DNA from: an uncultured Lachnospiraceae bacterium
Lineage (GTDB): Bacteria > Bacillota > Clostridia > Lachnospirales > Lachnospiraceae
Direction: 5' to 3'
Assembly (NCBI GenBank): GCA_944381615.1
Contig: CALWLT010000006.1
Location: forward strand, 1-64,000
DNA length: 64,000 bases
Numbering within the stretch: the first letter of the stretch is position 1; each line of letters begins with the position of its first letter. The position numbers and the translations under genes are program-made. Positions 17,819 to 27,746 of this stretch are shown in pieces. Under the pieces are notes generated by a model that was not told where the DNA came from, made no database searches, and saw only the letters and a program-made list of their open reading frames with translations.

Positions 17819-17861
17819 AGCGTCTCCTCCTTTCTGCTGTCTCTGTGCCTTTCTCTATCTC

Positions 17862-17888
17862 TTTTCTCTCTTTTCTCTCTTTTCTCTC
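17862..17888. repeat. Three perfect 9-bp tandem units in the plsY-gpsA gap
   Basis: The plus strand reads TTTTCTCTC three times in a row, flanked by further pyrimidine-rich sequence on both sides (about 17850-17893). On the gpsA mRNA it is a GA-only tract starting about 45 bases upstream of the GTG start. Confidence 0.9.
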
Positions 17889-17996
17889 TTTCGTTCGCTT
17901 TCCCGGCGTCCTTTGCGCCCGTTTTCTGCGCCGCTTCTTCCGGCACTCCCTGCCCGTTTCCCGCCGTTTCCGGCATCTTACCCCTGCCGGGCGTTC

Positions 17997-18629
17997 TCAG
18001 GCCTTCTTCGCGCCGAGCTTATTCTCCGTCCCCGCAAGCAGCCGTCCGATGTTGCTCCGGTGGCGCCAGACAGCCAGGCACATCAGAAATGCGCTGACGG
18101 CGCACAGCTCCGGATAATGAGCCGCGTCCACCTCATAGCTCCCCAGCCGGCCAAGCATCACAATCCCCGCAAAAAAGACGATGGAGATCAGGATGGACCC
18201 CAGCGAGACGTAACGCGTGATTGCCACGGAAACGGAAAAAACGACGAGGCAGACGAGCGCAATGCGGATGTCCATGGCCGTCATGATCCCGGCCATGCAG
18301 GCGATGCCCTTGCCGCCGCGGAACTTCAGATAAAACGGGAAATTATGGCCCAGCGTCACGCCGACGCCCGCATAAAAAGCCAGCAGATCCACGTTGGCGT
18401 GATTTTGCAGAAGCAGGCGGATGAGGAGCACCGGCACGAACGCCTTGAGAAAATCTCCCAGAAACACGACGGCGCCGGCTTTTTTGCCCATGACCCGCAG
18501 CGAATTCGTCGTCCCCACATTGCCGCTTCCGTACTGCCGGATATCCATATGGCGCGTGCGGCCGTAGAGATAGCCCGACTGCAGCAGGCCGCAGAGATAC
18601 CCGATTCCCAGACAGATGATCCGATCCAT
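17997..18629 (-). CDS. plsY: Acyl-phosphate:glycerol-3-phosphate acyltransferase PlsY
   Basis: This 210-residue integral membrane enzyme transfers the acyl group of acyl-phosphate to glycerol-3-phosphate. All PlsY motifs are visible: GSGNVGTTNSLRVMGKKAG near residue 34, then GHNFPFYLKFRGGKGIA near residue 94, with five or so hydrophobic segments. The C-terminus has the usual RHRSNIGRLLAGTENK. The ATG overlaps the der stop by one base, which suggests translational coupling. Its substrate comes from GpsA, encoded next in the operon. Confidence 0.96.
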   Translation of the reverse strand: MDRIICLGIGYLCGLLQSGYLYGRTRHMDIRQYGSGNVGTTNSLRVMGKKAGAVVFLGDFLKAFVPVLLIRLLLQNHANVDLLAFYAGVGVTLGHNFPFYLKFRGGKGIACMAGIMTAMDIRIALVCLVVFSVSVAITRYVSLGSILISIVFFAGIVMLGRLGSYEVDAAHYPELCAVSAFLMCLAVWRHRSNIGRLLAGTENKLGAKKA

Positions 18630-19963
18630 TATTCTTCCTTTCCCTTCCTCTCGCGAATCAGGAATTTCAGGGACGTGCCCTTAAATCCGAACGCTTCGCG
18701 AATCTTATTTTCCAGATACCGCGTATAGGAAAAATGCATCAGCTCCTTGTCGTTGACAAACACGACAAAGGTCGGCGGCTTTACCGCCACCTGCGTGATG
18801 TAATAAAGCTTCAGCCGTTTTCCCTTGTCAGAGGGCGGCTGCTGCATGGCGACGGCCTCCGAGAGGATCTCGTTGAGCACGCCCGTGGCCACGCGCATCG
18901 TCTGGTTCTCCCTTACCATGTCGATGAGATCGTAGAGCTTTTCCAGACGCTGCCCCGTCTTCGCGGAGACAAACAGATATTCCGCATAGGGGATAAAGGA
19001 GAGAATCGTCCGGATGCGGTTCGTGTATTCATATATCGTCTTGTCATTTTTCTCGATGGCGTCCCACTTGTTGACCACCACCAGGATCCCTTTCCCTCTC
19101 TCGTGGGCGATCCCGGCAATCTTGGCGTCCTGCTCAGTAACGCCCTCCACGGCGTCGATGACCACCACGACCACGTCCGCCCGCTCTACGGCCGTGACTG
19201 TGCGGATGATGCTGTACCGCTCCAGCTCCTCTTTAATCCGGCTCTTGCGGCGCAGGCCCGCCGTATCGATAAACACATACTCCGTCCCGTTGTGCACGAC
19301 GCTTGTATCCACGGCGTCCCGCGTCGTGCCCGCCACGTCGGAGACGATGACCCGGTTTTCTCCGAGCAGGCGGTTGATGATCGAGGACTTGCCCACGTTG
19401 GGCTTGCCCACGATCGCGACCCGCGGACGGTCGTCCTCCTCTTCTTCCTCCGGCGCGTCGCCAAAATGCGCGACCACGGCGTCCAGAAGCTCGCCCAGCC
19501 CCAGGCGCGACGCCGCCGAGATGGCGATGGGATCGCCGATCCCCAGATTGTAAAATTCATAGATATCGTTGCCGAATTTCTCGAAGCTGTCCACCTTATT
19601 GACCGCCAGCACCACCGGGCGGCGCGACTTGCGCAGCATATCCGCCACCTTGGAATCGGCGTCCGTCATCCCCTGGCGCACGTCGACCAGGAAAAGAATC
19701 ACGTCCGCCGTCGAGATGGCAATCTCCGCCTGCTCCCGCATCTGCGAGAGGATCACATCCCGGCTGTCCGGCTCGATTCCGCCGGTGTCAATCAGCGTAA
19801 ACGTCCGGTCAAGCCAGGAGGCGTCGGCGTAAATCCGATCCCGCGTCACGCCGGGCGTGTCTTTGACAATCGAAATCATACTGCCCGCCAGGGCATTAAA
19901 TAAGGTGGATTTGCCCACGTTGGGACGGCCGACCACGGCCACCACCGGTTTTCTCTTACTCAT
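18629..19963 (-). CDS. der: Ribosome-associated GTPase Der (EngA)
   Basis: This 444-residue double GTPase acts in 50S ribosomal subunit maturation. It carries two tandem G domains, with P-loops GRPNVGKST near residue 10 and GKPNVGKSS near residue 185, each followed by DTPG/DTAG and NKxD motifs (NKVD, NKWD). The C-terminal KH-like domain ends in [11 protein letters not shown]. An acidic linker (EEEEEDD) separates the G domains. ATG 19961-19963, after a GGAGG, gives the standard N-terminus; the open frame extends further upstream within the DUF512 gene. It overlaps the end of that gene by 8 bases. Confidence 0.97.
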   Translation of the reverse strand: MSKRKPVVAVVGRPNVGKSTLFNALAGSMISIVKDTPGVTRDRIYADASWLDRTFTLIDTGGIEPDSRDVILSQMREQAEIAISTADVILFLVDVRQGMTDADSKVADMLRKSRRPVVLAVNKVDSFEKFGNDIYEFYNLGIGDPIAISAASRLGLGELLDAVVAHFGDAPEEEEEDDRPRVAIVGKPNVGKSSIINRLLGENRVIVSDVAGTTRDAVDTSVVHNGTEYVFIDTAGLRRKSRIKEELERYSIIRTVTAVERADVVVVVIDAVEGVTEQDAKIAGIAHERGKGILVVVNKWDAIEKNDKTIYEYTNRIRTILSFIPYAEYLFVSAKTGQRLEKLYDLIDMVRENQTMRVATGVLNEILSEAVAMQQPPSDKGKRLKLYYITQVAVKPPTFVVFVNDKELMHFSYTRYLENKIREAFGFKGTSLKFLIRERKGKEE

Positions 19964-21356
19964 CTTCGTCCTCCGTCTCTTCTGCCGTCCCCGGTATCTG
20001 CCCGGGCTCGTAAGGCCCGTGCTCCGCCCGGGTCTTACGCACCGGAGAAAGCAGGGCTTCCACAAAATCGTGTCCGCTTGATTTTACAATATCCACCCGG
20101 ACTTGTAAAGCGTTTTGCAGTTCCCCGCGCGTCATGTCGTCGAGGAACACCTCCTCCCCGCTGCGGAACATAGACGCCGAGAGAAGCAGCCGCTCCCCGA
20201 GAAAACGTCCGCCAAGCTGTTCCTTCAGATCGCGGCCCGTGATGAGGCCGGCCACCGTGATCTGTTCCCCGAAAAAGCGGTTGCTGATCGGATAGACATG
20301 CACCTGCCGGCCCGGAAACACGCGGCAGACCTCGCGCGCAAATTTTTCAATCCAGGGGGCCGCCAGAAGGCCCGTGGCAATCGAGATCTCTTCCGTCCGC
20401 CCGTCGTCGCTGCGCCCGGCCAGATCCTCCCGGATCTCCTCCTCCAGAAGGCGGATCATGCCGACCCCGTTCTCCAGCTGCAGATACCCGTCGTAGCGCT
20501 CCGCCTCCGGGAGCGGCCGCCCGGCCAGCATATAAAACTCGTCGCTGGCATGGACGAAATGCGTCCCGTGCTCCTCGAACAGGCGCCGCTGCCAGGCTTC
20601 GATGCAGTCGATCGCCGCCCCCGCCTCCGCAGGCGTAAACGTCCTGAGCGGCTCCAGCCCGTCCCGAAAGCGCGTGAGCCCCACCGGGACCACCGAGACG
20701 CTTTCCATGCAGGGAAGATACGCGCAAAGCTCCCGGATCGAGCGCTCCAGCTGCGCGCCGTCGTTGATGCCGGGGCAGAGGACGATCTGCCCGTTCATGG
20801 GGATTTCAGCTTCGTACAGCTCCCGGATCCGCCCAAGCGCCTTCCCCGCAAAACGGTTGTGCAGCATCCGGCAGCGCAGCTCGGGATCCATGGCGTGCAC
20901 GGAAATGTTGATCGGCGCCAGCTTAAAGCGCTTGATGCGCTCGATATCGTGATCCGACAGATTGGTCAGCGTCACATAATTTCCCTGGAGAAAGGACAGA
21001 CGGGAATCGTCGTCCTTAAAATAGAGTGTCTCCCGCATGCCCGGCGGCATCTGATCGATAAAACAGAACATACACTTGTTGCGGCAGGAGCGGTACTCGC
21101 TCATCAGCCCGTTCTCGAAGACAAGCCCCAGATCCTGATATTCATTTTCGATATCCAGTTCCCACTCTTCCCCGTTTTTCTTCTGTACCAGCGCCGTAAT
21201 GGCCTCGCTGTCGACGCGGTACTCGTAATCGAAAACGTCTTCGATCTCCTCGCCGTCGATCGCCAGCAGGATATCTCCCGGCTCCAGCTCCAGCGCCTCG
21301 GCGATGGAACCCGGTTTTACGGCTCTGATCACATGGCCTCTCTTCATTCGTTTCAC
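19956..21356 (-). CDS. DUF512 radical SAM protein with N-terminal PDZ domain
   Basis: This 466-residue protein begins with a PDZ-like module ([22 protein letters not shown]) and then has a radical SAM core with the Cys cluster CRNKCMFCF near residue 90, followed by the DUF512 C-terminal domain. The combination is conserved in clostridia and cyanobacteria, very often directly upstream of der; the substrate is unknown. A role linked to ribosome assembly or metabolite repair would be inference only. GTG at 21354-21356 is favoured; an in-frame ATG lies three codons later. A good promoter lies 20 bases upstream, divergent from prs. Confidence 0.93.
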   Translation of the reverse strand: MKRMKRGHVIRAVKPGSIAEALELEPGDILLAIDGEEIEDVFDYEYRVDSEAITALVQKKNGEEWELDIENEYQDLGLVFENGLMSEYRSCRNKCMFCFIDQMPPGMRETLYFKDDDSRLSFLQGNYVTLTNLSDHDIERIKRFKLAPINISVHAMDPELRCRMLHNRFAGKALGRIRELYEAEIPMNGQIVLCPGINDGAQLERSIRELCAYLPCMESVSVVPVGLTRFRDGLEPLRTFTPAEAGAAIDCIEAWQRRLFEEHGTHFVHASDEFYMLAGRPLPEAERYDGYLQLENGVGMIRLLEEEIREDLAGRSDDGRTEEISIATGLLAAPWIEKFAREVCRVFPGRQVHVYPISNRFFGEQITVAGLITGRDLKEQLGGRFLGERLLLSASMFRSGEEVFLDDMTRGELQNALQVRVDIVKSSGHDFVEALLSPVRKTRAEHGPYEPGQIPGTAEETEDEDE

Positions 21357-21374
21357 TCTGCCTTTCTTCCATTT

Positions 21375-21403
21375 ATCATAACAACATTCCCTGTTTTTGT
21401 AAA
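21375..21403 (-). promoter_or_regulatory. Promoter of the DUF512-der-plsY-gpsA unit
   Basis: TTTACA (21398-21403) and TATGAT (21375-21380) are separated by 17 bases on the minus strand, about 20 bases upstream of the GTG start. It is back-to-back with the prs promoter region. Confidence 0.75.
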
Positions 21404-21412
21404 GTTAAGGTA

Positions 21413-21447
21413 TTGACGACCCCTGCCGGTCAATGGTATGGTATACA
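21413..21447 (+). promoter_or_regulatory. Probable promoter of prs
   Basis: A TTGACG (21413-21418) lies upstream of two candidate -10 elements: TATGGT (21437-21442, 18-base spacer) and TATACA (21442-21447), which has an extended TG motif just before it. The start codon of prs is about 50 bases downstream. Which -10 is used cannot be decided by eye. Confidence 0.55.
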
Positions 21448-21496
21448 TAGTCTAAGAGACGGCAGTCTCTGCCGTCCGTACGATGGAGGAAAATTC

Positions 21497-22711
21497 ATGT
21501 CTGACGATTACGTTTTTAACGATACCCTTCCGGTCGCTCCGCTGAAGATCGCCGCGCTGGCAAGCTGCCGCGATCTCGCCGAAAAGGTCAACCAGCACAT
21601 CATCCATTTCCGCCGCAACGATATCGAAGTCCTGCGAATGCGCCAGGAAAACCTGCAGTTCCGCGGCTATGACTCCGATTCCTACCTGCTCGACTGCGCC
21701 TGCCCCCGTTTCGGCAGCGGCGAGGCCAAAGGCGTGGTCAACGAATCGGTCCGCGGCACCGATATCTACGCCATGGTCGATGTGACGAACTACAGCCTGA
21801 CCTATAAGATGAGCGGCTTTACCAACCATATGTCCCCGGACGATCATTTCCAGGATCTGAAGCGCATCATCGGCGCGACGGTGGCTACCGCCCACCGCGT
21901 CAATGTGATTATGCCTTTCTTATATGAAGGAAGACAGCACAAGCGCGCCAGCCGCGAATCCCTGGACTGCGCGATGATGCTGGAAGAGCTGATCCACATG
22001 GGCGTCAGCAACATCATTACCTTCGACGCGCACGACCCGCGCGTGCAGAACGCCATCCCCTTAAGCGGCTTTGACAATTTCATGCCGACCTATCAGTTTA
22101 TCAAGGCGCTGTTTACCCATGACCGGACGCTGCGCATCGACAAGGATCATCTGATGGTCATCAGCCCCGACGAGGGCGCCATGTCCCGCGCCGTCTATCT
22201 GGCCAACAACCTGGGCGTGGACATGGGCATGTTCTACAAGCGCCGCGATTACTCCCGCATTGTAGGCGGCCGCAACCCCATCGTGGCCAATGAGTTCCTC
22301 GGCTCCTCCGTGGAGGGCAAGACCGTCCTCATCATCGACGACATGATCTCTTCCGGCGAGAGTATGCTGGACACGGCCCGGGCCTTAAAGGAGCGCAAGG
22401 CGAAGCGCGTCGTGGTCTGCACGACCTTCGGCCTCTTTACCAACGGCCTGGAAAAGTTCGACGAATATTACGCCAAGGGCTACATCGATTTCGTGGTAAC
22501 CACGAACTTAAACTACCGCGCACCCGAACTTCTGGACCGCGAGTGGTACGCGGAGGCGGATATGAGCAAATTCATCGCCGCCATCATCAATTCGCTCAAC
22601 CACAACGTTTCTCTGGAGAATGCGCTCACGCCGACCGCCAAGATCCAGAAGCTGATCCGCCGCTACAACAACGAGGCGGACGGCTATCAGTATTTCCGTA
22701 CGCTTGTCTGA
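21497..22711 (+). CDS. prs: Ribose-phosphate pyrophosphokinase, long form
   Basis: This PRPP synthetase makes 5-phosphoribosyl-1-diphosphate from ribose-5-phosphate and ATP for nucleotide, His and Trp synthesis. The PRPP-binding loop VLIIDDMISSGES is at residues 277-289, and the ATP/divalent-ion segment ITFDAHDPR is at 174-182. At 404 residues it is about 90 longer than the common ~315-residue enzymes. The extra material includes an N-terminal extension and a C-terminal region (residues ~355-404). The flexible-loop signature is also altered (YEGRQHKR instead of the usual YARQDR). ATG at 21497 follows GGAGGA by seven bases; the longer open frame upstream overlaps the promoter. It belongs to a clostridial long-type family. 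Confidence 0.88.
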   Translation: MSDDYVFNDTLPVAPLKIAALASCRDLAEKVNQHIIHFRRNDIEVLRMRQENLQFRGYDSDSYLLDCACPRFGSGEAKGVVNESVRGTDIYAMVDVTNYSLTYKMSGFTNHMSPDDHFQDLKRIIGATVATAHRVNVIMPFLYEGRQHKRASRESLDCAMMLEELIHMGVSNIITFDAHDPRVQNAIPLSGFDNFMPTYQFIKALFTHDRTLRIDKDHLMVISPDEGAMSRAVYLANNLGVDMGMFYKRRDYSRIVGGRNPIVANEFLGSSVEGKTVLIIDDMISSGESMLDTARALKERKAKRVVVCTTFGLFTNGLEKFDEYYAKGYIDFVVTTNLNYRAPELLDREWYAEADMSKFIAAIINSLNHNVSLENALTPTAKIQKLIRRYNNEADGYQYFRTLV

Positions 22712-22742
22712 AGCAGAGGCTGCGGCCTGTGCTTTTTCGGAC

Positions 22743-22796
22743 GGGCCGCTGCAGAGGGGCTCCCTTTATAGCCTTTTCTGCAGCGGCCCCTTTTTT
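22743..22796 (+). terminator. Strong intrinsic terminator of prs
   Basis: A 13-bp GC-rich stem (22743-22755 pairing with 22777-22789) is followed by CTTTTTT on the plus strand. The convergent GNAT gene stops inside the T run, so the two genes end almost back to back. Confidence 0.93.
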
Positions 22797-23316
22797 AGCT
22801 CCCGCTCTTGCATCCGGGCCGATCGGCCTGCAGATAGAAGTAGCGCCAGGTCTCTCCATGAAACACGGTCTCAAAGCCGGGGCGGTCGGCGGGCACGAAG
22901 CCTTCCGCCTCATAGCAGCGGCGGGCCGCCTGATTGCAGTCGTACACCCCCAGCGTAACCCGCGAAAGCCCTAAAAGATCAAACGCGCAGGCCAGCGCCA
23001 GGCGCACCATCTGCCGGCCGCAGCCCGTCCCCCTAACGGCGGGATCCGTCACGATAAATCCCAGATGGGCCGTTCCCATCTCCCAGTCGATCTGGCGAAA
23101 CGAAAAATGTCCGACCGGCACGCCGGCCTCGTTCAGGGCGGTAAAGGCCGCCTTGTCCGCCTCCCGCGAAAAATCCCTCCCATATGCCTCAAGCTGGGCC
23201 TCCGTAAGCGGCCAGGAAAAGCGATCGGCCTTCCACAGCGCGACAGTCCGTTCCTCCTTAAGCCACGACAAGAGCGCCGCCTGATCGCAGCGCTTATACG
23301 GTCTGATTCGTATCAT
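22795..23316 (-). CDS. GNAT family N-acetyltransferase
   Basis: This 173-residue acetyltransferase has the acetyl-CoA pyrophosphate-binding pattern RGTGCGRQMVRLAL (motif A) near residue 105 and the LGVYDCNQAARRCYEAEGF motif B typical of the RimJ/RimL-like group. The substrate (a protein N-terminus, antibiotic or polyamine) cannot be told. ATG 23314-23316 follows AAGGAGGAG; 19 upstream codons in the open frame are not supported. It is convergent with prs and follows recG on the same strand with a 53-base gap. Confidence 0.88.
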   Translation of the reverse strand: MIRIRPYKRCDQAALLSWLKEERTVALWKADRFSWPLTEAQLEAYGRDFSREADKAAFTALNEAGVPVGHFSFRQIDWEMGTAHLGFIVTDPAVRGTGCGRQMVRLALACAFDLLGLSRVTLGVYDCNQAARRCYEAEGFVPADRPGFETVFHGETWRYFYLQADRPGCKSGS

Positions 23317-23369
23317 AGTTCTCCTCCTTTTTGTCTTGCCGATCCCGGATCCTTTACCCGTCCCGCCTC

Positions 23370-25424
23370 TCACAGGGCAAGCCGCCCGTAGCGTTTTTCC
23401 AGATACTGCGCAAGCCGCCGCCCGAGCGGCGCATTTTCCTCCCGCGAAAGCCCCGGATCGGCGGCAAGCAGCGCGTTTACCTCTTCCGACGCCGTCTTTA
23501 GCACCGCCGCATCCGTGAAAATATCGGCCAGCCCGAATTCCAGTTCGCCGCTCTGGCGCACGCCAAACATATCGCCCGGCCCCCGCAGGCGCAAATCTTC
23601 AGAAGCGATAAAAAAGCCGTCGTTTGAGCGGTTTAGAATCTCCAGGCGTTTCTGCGCCTCCTCCCCGCCCGTATTGACCATGATACAGTAGGACTGATCC
23701 GCCCCGCGCCCCACGCGGCCGCGCAGCTGATGCAGCTGCGCCAGCCCGTAGCGCTCGGCATTTTCAATCATCATGACCGTCGCGTTCGGCACATTGATCC
23801 CGACCTCGATCACGGTCGTGGACACCAGCACCTGGATTTCGCCGGCCGCAAAGCGCTCCATGATCGCGTTTTTTTCCTTCGCTTTCATCCTGCCGTGCAG
23901 AAATTCCACCGCAATCGACGGCGGAAATTTCTTTCTCAGCGCCGCCGCATAATCGATCACGTTTTCCGCCTCCAGCATCTCTCCCGCCTCCACCATGGGA
24001 CAGATGACGTAGGCCTGGCGGCCCGCCTCCACCTCCTTCTGGATAAACCGGTACGCATTCTCCCGGTACCCGCGGCCGACCACGCAGTTTTTAACCGGCC
24101 GCCGCCCCGCCGGCAGCTCGTCGATGACCGAAATGTCCAGATCGCCGTAGAGGATGATCGCCAGCGTCCGCGGGATCGGCGTGGCGCTCATGACCAGCAC
24201 ATGCGGCGCTTCTCCCTTTTTCCCCAGGCTCTCCCGCTGGCCGACGCCGAACCGGTGCTGCTCGTCGGTAATTACCAGCGCCAGCCGGTCGAAGCGGACC
24301 GCTTCCTGGATCAGCGCGTGGGTCCCGACGATGAGATCCGCCTCGTGCGCCTCAATCGCCGCGCGCGCCAGCCGCTTTTCCTTCGCCGTCATGGACCCGG
24401 TCAGCAGGATCACGCGCGTCCCAAGCCCGTGTTCTTCTGTCAGGCGCCGGATCATTTCAAAATGCTGGCGGGCCAGGACTTCCGTGGGAACCATGAGCGC
24501 GCCCTGGTATCCGCAGGACGCCGCCTGCAGAAGCGCCAGCACCGCGACGATCGTTTTGCCCGATCCCACGTCGCCCTGAATCAGGCGGTTCATCACATGG
24601 CCGCCCGAAAGATCGGCAAAGACCTCTGACAGCGCCCGCTTCTGCGCTCCCGTCAGCTCATAGGGGAGCGCCTGCTCCAGGCGGGTAATATCCGGCGAAA
24701 GCCGGATCGGATACGCGCTTTTCGTTTTTTCCTTCTGATCCTTTAAAAAGCGGATCGAGAGCAGAAACAGGAAAAATTCGTCAAAGACCAGGCGCCGCCT
24801 GGCAAACAGGAGATCGGCCTCGTCCCTGGGAAAATGGATGTGCTCCAGCGCAAAATTGATCTCCGCCAGATTCAGGCGGGCGCGGATCGGCTCCGGCAGA
24901 TATTCCTTCTCCATCCCGCGCAGAGAAAGCGCCTGCTTTACCGCCTTCTCGATGGTTTTATTTCCCAGCCCCTTCGTCTGGCCGTACACGGGGCGCATGA
25001 CGGCAATCTGCTCCAGGTAATCCTGCGGCCGGAAGATCTCCGGCTGCTCCATGGTAAGCCGCCCCCGCTTTTTCACGACGCGGCCCCGGAACACAAATTC
25101 CTCCCCCGCCCGCAGGATGCCGCGCAGGTACGGCATATTGTACCAGACCACAGAAAGGCCCGCCTCCTGCTCGTGCAGCGTGAGCGTGGCAACCTGCATA
25201 CGGCCGTAGCGGATCACGTCCGCCGTCTTCTTAAGCCGCGCCTTTACCGCCGCCACCGTGTCGGGTTCCAGCCCGCAGATCGGCCGCGGCTCCTGAAACA
25301 CGTCGTACGCCCGCGGATAATAGTGCCAGAGCTCCTCCAGCGTACGGACGCCCAGACGCTCAAACAGACGTGCCGTCTTTTCCCCCACGCCTTTCAGCGC
25401 CGTCAGCGGCTCCTGTCCGTTCAT
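23370..25424 (-). CDS. recG: ATP-dependent DNA helicase RecG
   Basis: This 684-residue helicase regresses stalled forks and processes Holliday junctions. The N-terminal wedge/OB domain is followed by the helicase core with Walker A GDVGSGKTIV, the DEQH box, the SATPIPRTL motif and motif VI QLRGRVGRG. The C-terminal TRG-type region (DLRLRGPGDMFGVRQSG) is intact. Length is normal. It lies downstream of fakA-like and asp23-like genes, an order known from other Firmicutes next to rpmB. Confidence 0.97.
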   Translation of the reverse strand: MNGQEPLTALKGVGEKTARLFERLGVRTLEELWHYYPRAYDVFQEPRPICGLEPDTVAAVKARLKKTADVIRYGRMQVATLTLHEQEAGLSVVWYNMPYLRGILRAGEEFVFRGRVVKKRGRLTMEQPEIFRPQDYLEQIAVMRPVYGQTKGLGNKTIEKAVKQALSLRGMEKEYLPEPIRARLNLAEINFALEHIHFPRDEADLLFARRRLVFDEFFLFLLSIRFLKDQKEKTKSAYPIRLSPDITRLEQALPYELTGAQKRALSEVFADLSGGHVMNRLIQGDVGSGKTIVAVLALLQAASCGYQGALMVPTEVLARQHFEMIRRLTEEHGLGTRVILLTGSMTAKEKRLARAAIEAHEADLIVGTHALIQEAVRFDRLALVITDEQHRFGVGQRESLGKKGEAPHVLVMSATPIPRTLAIILYGDLDISVIDELPAGRRPVKNCVVGRGYRENAYRFIQKEVEAGRQAYVICPMVEAGEMLEAENVIDYAAALRKKFPPSIAVEFLHGRMKAKEKNAIMERFAAGEIQVLVSTTVIEVGINVPNATVMMIENAERYGLAQLHQLRGRVGRGADQSYCIMVNTGGEEAQKRLEILNRSNDGFFIASEDLRLRGPGDMFGVRQSGELEFGLADIFTDAAVLKTASEEVNALLAADPGLSREENAPLGRRLAQYLEKRYGRLAL

Positions 25425-25598
25425 GTCTCCACCTCTTTCCTGTCTTTTTTTCCTTCCTCCCGGCGCGTCTTCACAGCAAGGCGGAGCGCCGCGGGCCTCT
25501 TCCGGCGACGCCGGATCTGGCAGCCTGCAGTACTCCGCCTGTTCTCTTTTGCCCCTGTCTCTTCGTTTTCGCCGTCCGTTTTTTCCAGACCGCCTGTT

Positions 25599-27284
25599 CT
25601 ATTCGGCCGACATCAGATAGTAGTAAACCGGCTGCCCGCCGTCGTGGCATTCCACCTCGCAGGAGGGGAACGCTTCCTGCGCCCGCGCGCAGAGCGCCTT
25701 TGCCTCCTCGTCCGGCGTCCCGTTTCCGTAATAAACGGTAATCAGCTCTGTCTCTGGCGTGACCATCGCCCGCAGCGTCTCAAACGCCGTGTCCGCCGGA
25801 TTTTTCCCGACCGCCAGAAGGCCGCTGTCGCCAAGGCCGATCAGATCGCCGCAGGCAATCTCCCTGCCGTCGATCGACGTGTCGCGGACCGCATAGGTAA
25901 CCTGCCCGGTCCGCACCCGCTTCATCTCCTCCTCCATCAGCCCGAGATTTTCTTCCGCGGACAAATCCGGAGAATAGTTAATCAGCGCCGCGATCCCCTG
26001 CGGCACGGTCTGCGAGGGGATTACCACCACCTGCTTTCCCTTCGCCAGCAGCTGCGCCTGCCTGGCCGCCAGGATAATATTCTTGTTGTTGGGAAGCAGG
26101 TACACCGTTCCCGCATGGACCCGGTCGACCGCCCGCAGGATGTCCTCCGTGCTGGGATTCATGGTCTGGCCGCCCTCGATCAGTTCATCCGCGCCGATGC
26201 CGCGGAAAATCTCGCAGAGCCCTTCGCCGGCGCAGACCGCCACAAACCCGCTTTTTTTCGCCGGCGCGCTCTCCTGTTCTGCGCTGTCTCCGGCGGCGCG
26301 CTGTTCCCTGGCCAGCTGGCTCGCATTCTGGATCAGGCGCTCCTCGTGCTCCTCCCGCATATTGTCAATCTTGATGCGCGAAAGCGAACCCAGCGTCAGC
26401 GCCTTCTGCAGCGCCTTTCCCGGATCATTGGTGTGAACGTGTACCTTTACAATCTCATCGTCCGCCACCACCACCAGCGAATCTCCGATGGAGGACAGAA
26501 ACGATTTCAGATCCTGTTCTTTTTCTTCGCTCCACGCATCCTGAAGGTTAATCAGAAATTCCGTGCAGTAGCCGAAGCGGATCTCCGCCTTCTCCGTATA
26601 GGCCGCGCGCGCGGCCGGCTGTGCCGGTTTTGCCGCCGTCTCTGCAGCCGGAAGCGAAACCGGCGCATTTCCTTCCAGCCCCTCCAGGCAGCCCCTCGCC
26701 ACCTCAATCAGCCCCTGGCCGCCGGAGTCCACCACGCCCGCCTCCTTCAGGACCGGCAGCATCTCCGGGGTCTGGCTTAACACGTATTCCCCGTGCGCGA
26801 TCATCTCCCTGGCAAATTCAATGATGTCGTCCGTCTCCGGCGCGAGCTGGGACGCCTTTTCCGCCATGCCCCTGGCGACCGTCAGGATCGTCCCCTCTTT
26901 GGGCTTCATGACCGCCTTGTAGGCCGTCTCCACGCCGCGATTAAACGCGTCGGACAGAACCTGCGTCGTGACCAGATCCGCCGTTCCCAGCTCGCGGGAA
27001 ATCCCGCGAAACAGCTGAGAAAGAATCACGCCGGAATTTCCCCTGGCTCCCCGCAGAGAGCCGGACGCAATCGCCCGCGCCAGCGCCGCAATGGTCGGAT
27101 CCGTGATCGCCTCTACCTCCCGGGCCGCCGTGAGCATCGTCATCGACATATTTGTCCCCGTATCCCCGTCCGGCACGGGAAAAACGTTCAGCTCATTGAT
27201 CCGCTCTTTGTTGGCCTCCAGGCATCTTGCTCCGGCCAGAAACGCATTCTTCAGCGCCCCGGCGTCTAAACTGTTCATGACCAC
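25599..27284 (-). CDS. fakA: DAK2 domain fatty-acid kinase-like protein (FakA/YloV)
   Basis: This 561-residue protein has an N-terminal DhaL/DAK2 nucleotide-binding domain (NVFPVPDGDTGTNM near residue 38, then GARGNSGVILSQL). A middle domain of the YloV type follows, and a C-terminal DegV-like/FakA-C region ends in a short tail. In Gram-positive bacteria FakA phosphorylates exogenous fatty acids that are delivered by FakB. No FakB is visible in this window. GTG at 27282-27284 has GGAGGAG nine bases upstream; an in-frame ATG two codons later is less well spaced. It follows the asp23-like gene by 14 bases. Confidence 0.88.
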   Translation of the reverse strand: MVMNSLDAGALKNAFLAGARCLEANKERINELNVFPVPDGDTGTNMSMTMLTAAREVEAITDPTIAALARAIASGSLRGARGNSGVILSQLFRGISRELGTADLVTTQVLSDAFNRGVETAYKAVMKPKEGTILTVARGMAEKASQLAPETDDIIEFAREMIAHGEYVLSQTPEMLPVLKEAGVVDSGGQGLIEVARGCLEGLEGNAPVSLPAAETAAKPAQPAARAAYTEKAEIRFGYCTEFLINLQDAWSEEKEQDLKSFLSSIGDSLVVVADDEIVKVHVHTNDPGKALQKALTLGSLSRIKIDNMREEHEERLIQNASQLAREQRAAGDSAEQESAPAKKSGFVAVCAGEGLCEIFRGIGADELIEGGQTMNPSTEDILRAVDRVHAGTVYLLPNNKNIILAARQAQLLAKGKQVVVIPSQTVPQGIAALINYSPDLSAEENLGLMEEEMKRVRTGQVTYAVRDTSIDGREIACGDLIGLGDSGLLAVGKNPADTAFETLRAMVTPETELITVYYGNGTPDEEAKALCARAQEAFPSCEVECHDGGQPVYYYLMSAE

Positions 27285-27298
27285 AGGGTTTCTCCTCC

Positions 27299-27655
27299 TT
27301 AATCTATCACTCTCACGCCTTCGACGAAGATGTTGATCTTTTCCACTTTCATGCCGGTCAGTTCTTCCACCTGATATTTTACGCTGTCGATCAGGTTCCC
27401 GGCCACGGCGCGGATGCTGACGCCGTAAGACACGATGACATGAAAATCAATGCGCACGGCATTGTCACGGATCGTGACATTGATCCCGTGCGTCAGGCTC
27501 TCTTTCTTCAAAAGGCGGACCAGACCGTCCTTCATATTGACGGCCGCCATGCCCACGATCCCGAAACATTCCACCGCCGTCATGCCGGCGTACATCGCGA
27601 TTACTTCCGGGTCGATCTGAATCGATCCCAGCTTATTATTCAGATAAGCTTTCAT
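27299..27655 (-). CDS. Asp23/Gls24 family envelope stress protein (YloU-like)
   Basis: This 118-residue protein belongs to the Asp23/Gls24 family. It shows the pattern GSIQIDPEVIAMYAGMTAVECFGIVGMA near the N-terminus and the C-terminal VSYGVSIRAVAGNLIDSVKYQVEELTGMKVEKINIFVEGV. Its role at the membrane during envelope stress is known mainly from staphylococci. GGAGG lies about nine bases before ATG. It is the first gene of the asp23-fakA-recG unit and is divergent from rpmB. Confidence 0.93.
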   Translation of the reverse strand: MKAYLNNKLGSIQIDPEVIAMYAGMTAVECFGIVGMAAVNMKDGLVRLLKKESLTHGINVTIRDNAVRIDFHVIVSYGVSIRAVAGNLIDSVKYQVEELTGMKVEKINIFVEGVRVID

Positions 27656-27746
27656 ACTGTGGCAGCCTCCGTTTCCAAATTAAAATGACAGAGCGGCCCG
27701 GGCCCTGCGCGGCGCCGGTTCTGCACTGCTCCATGCTTTCGTGAAC

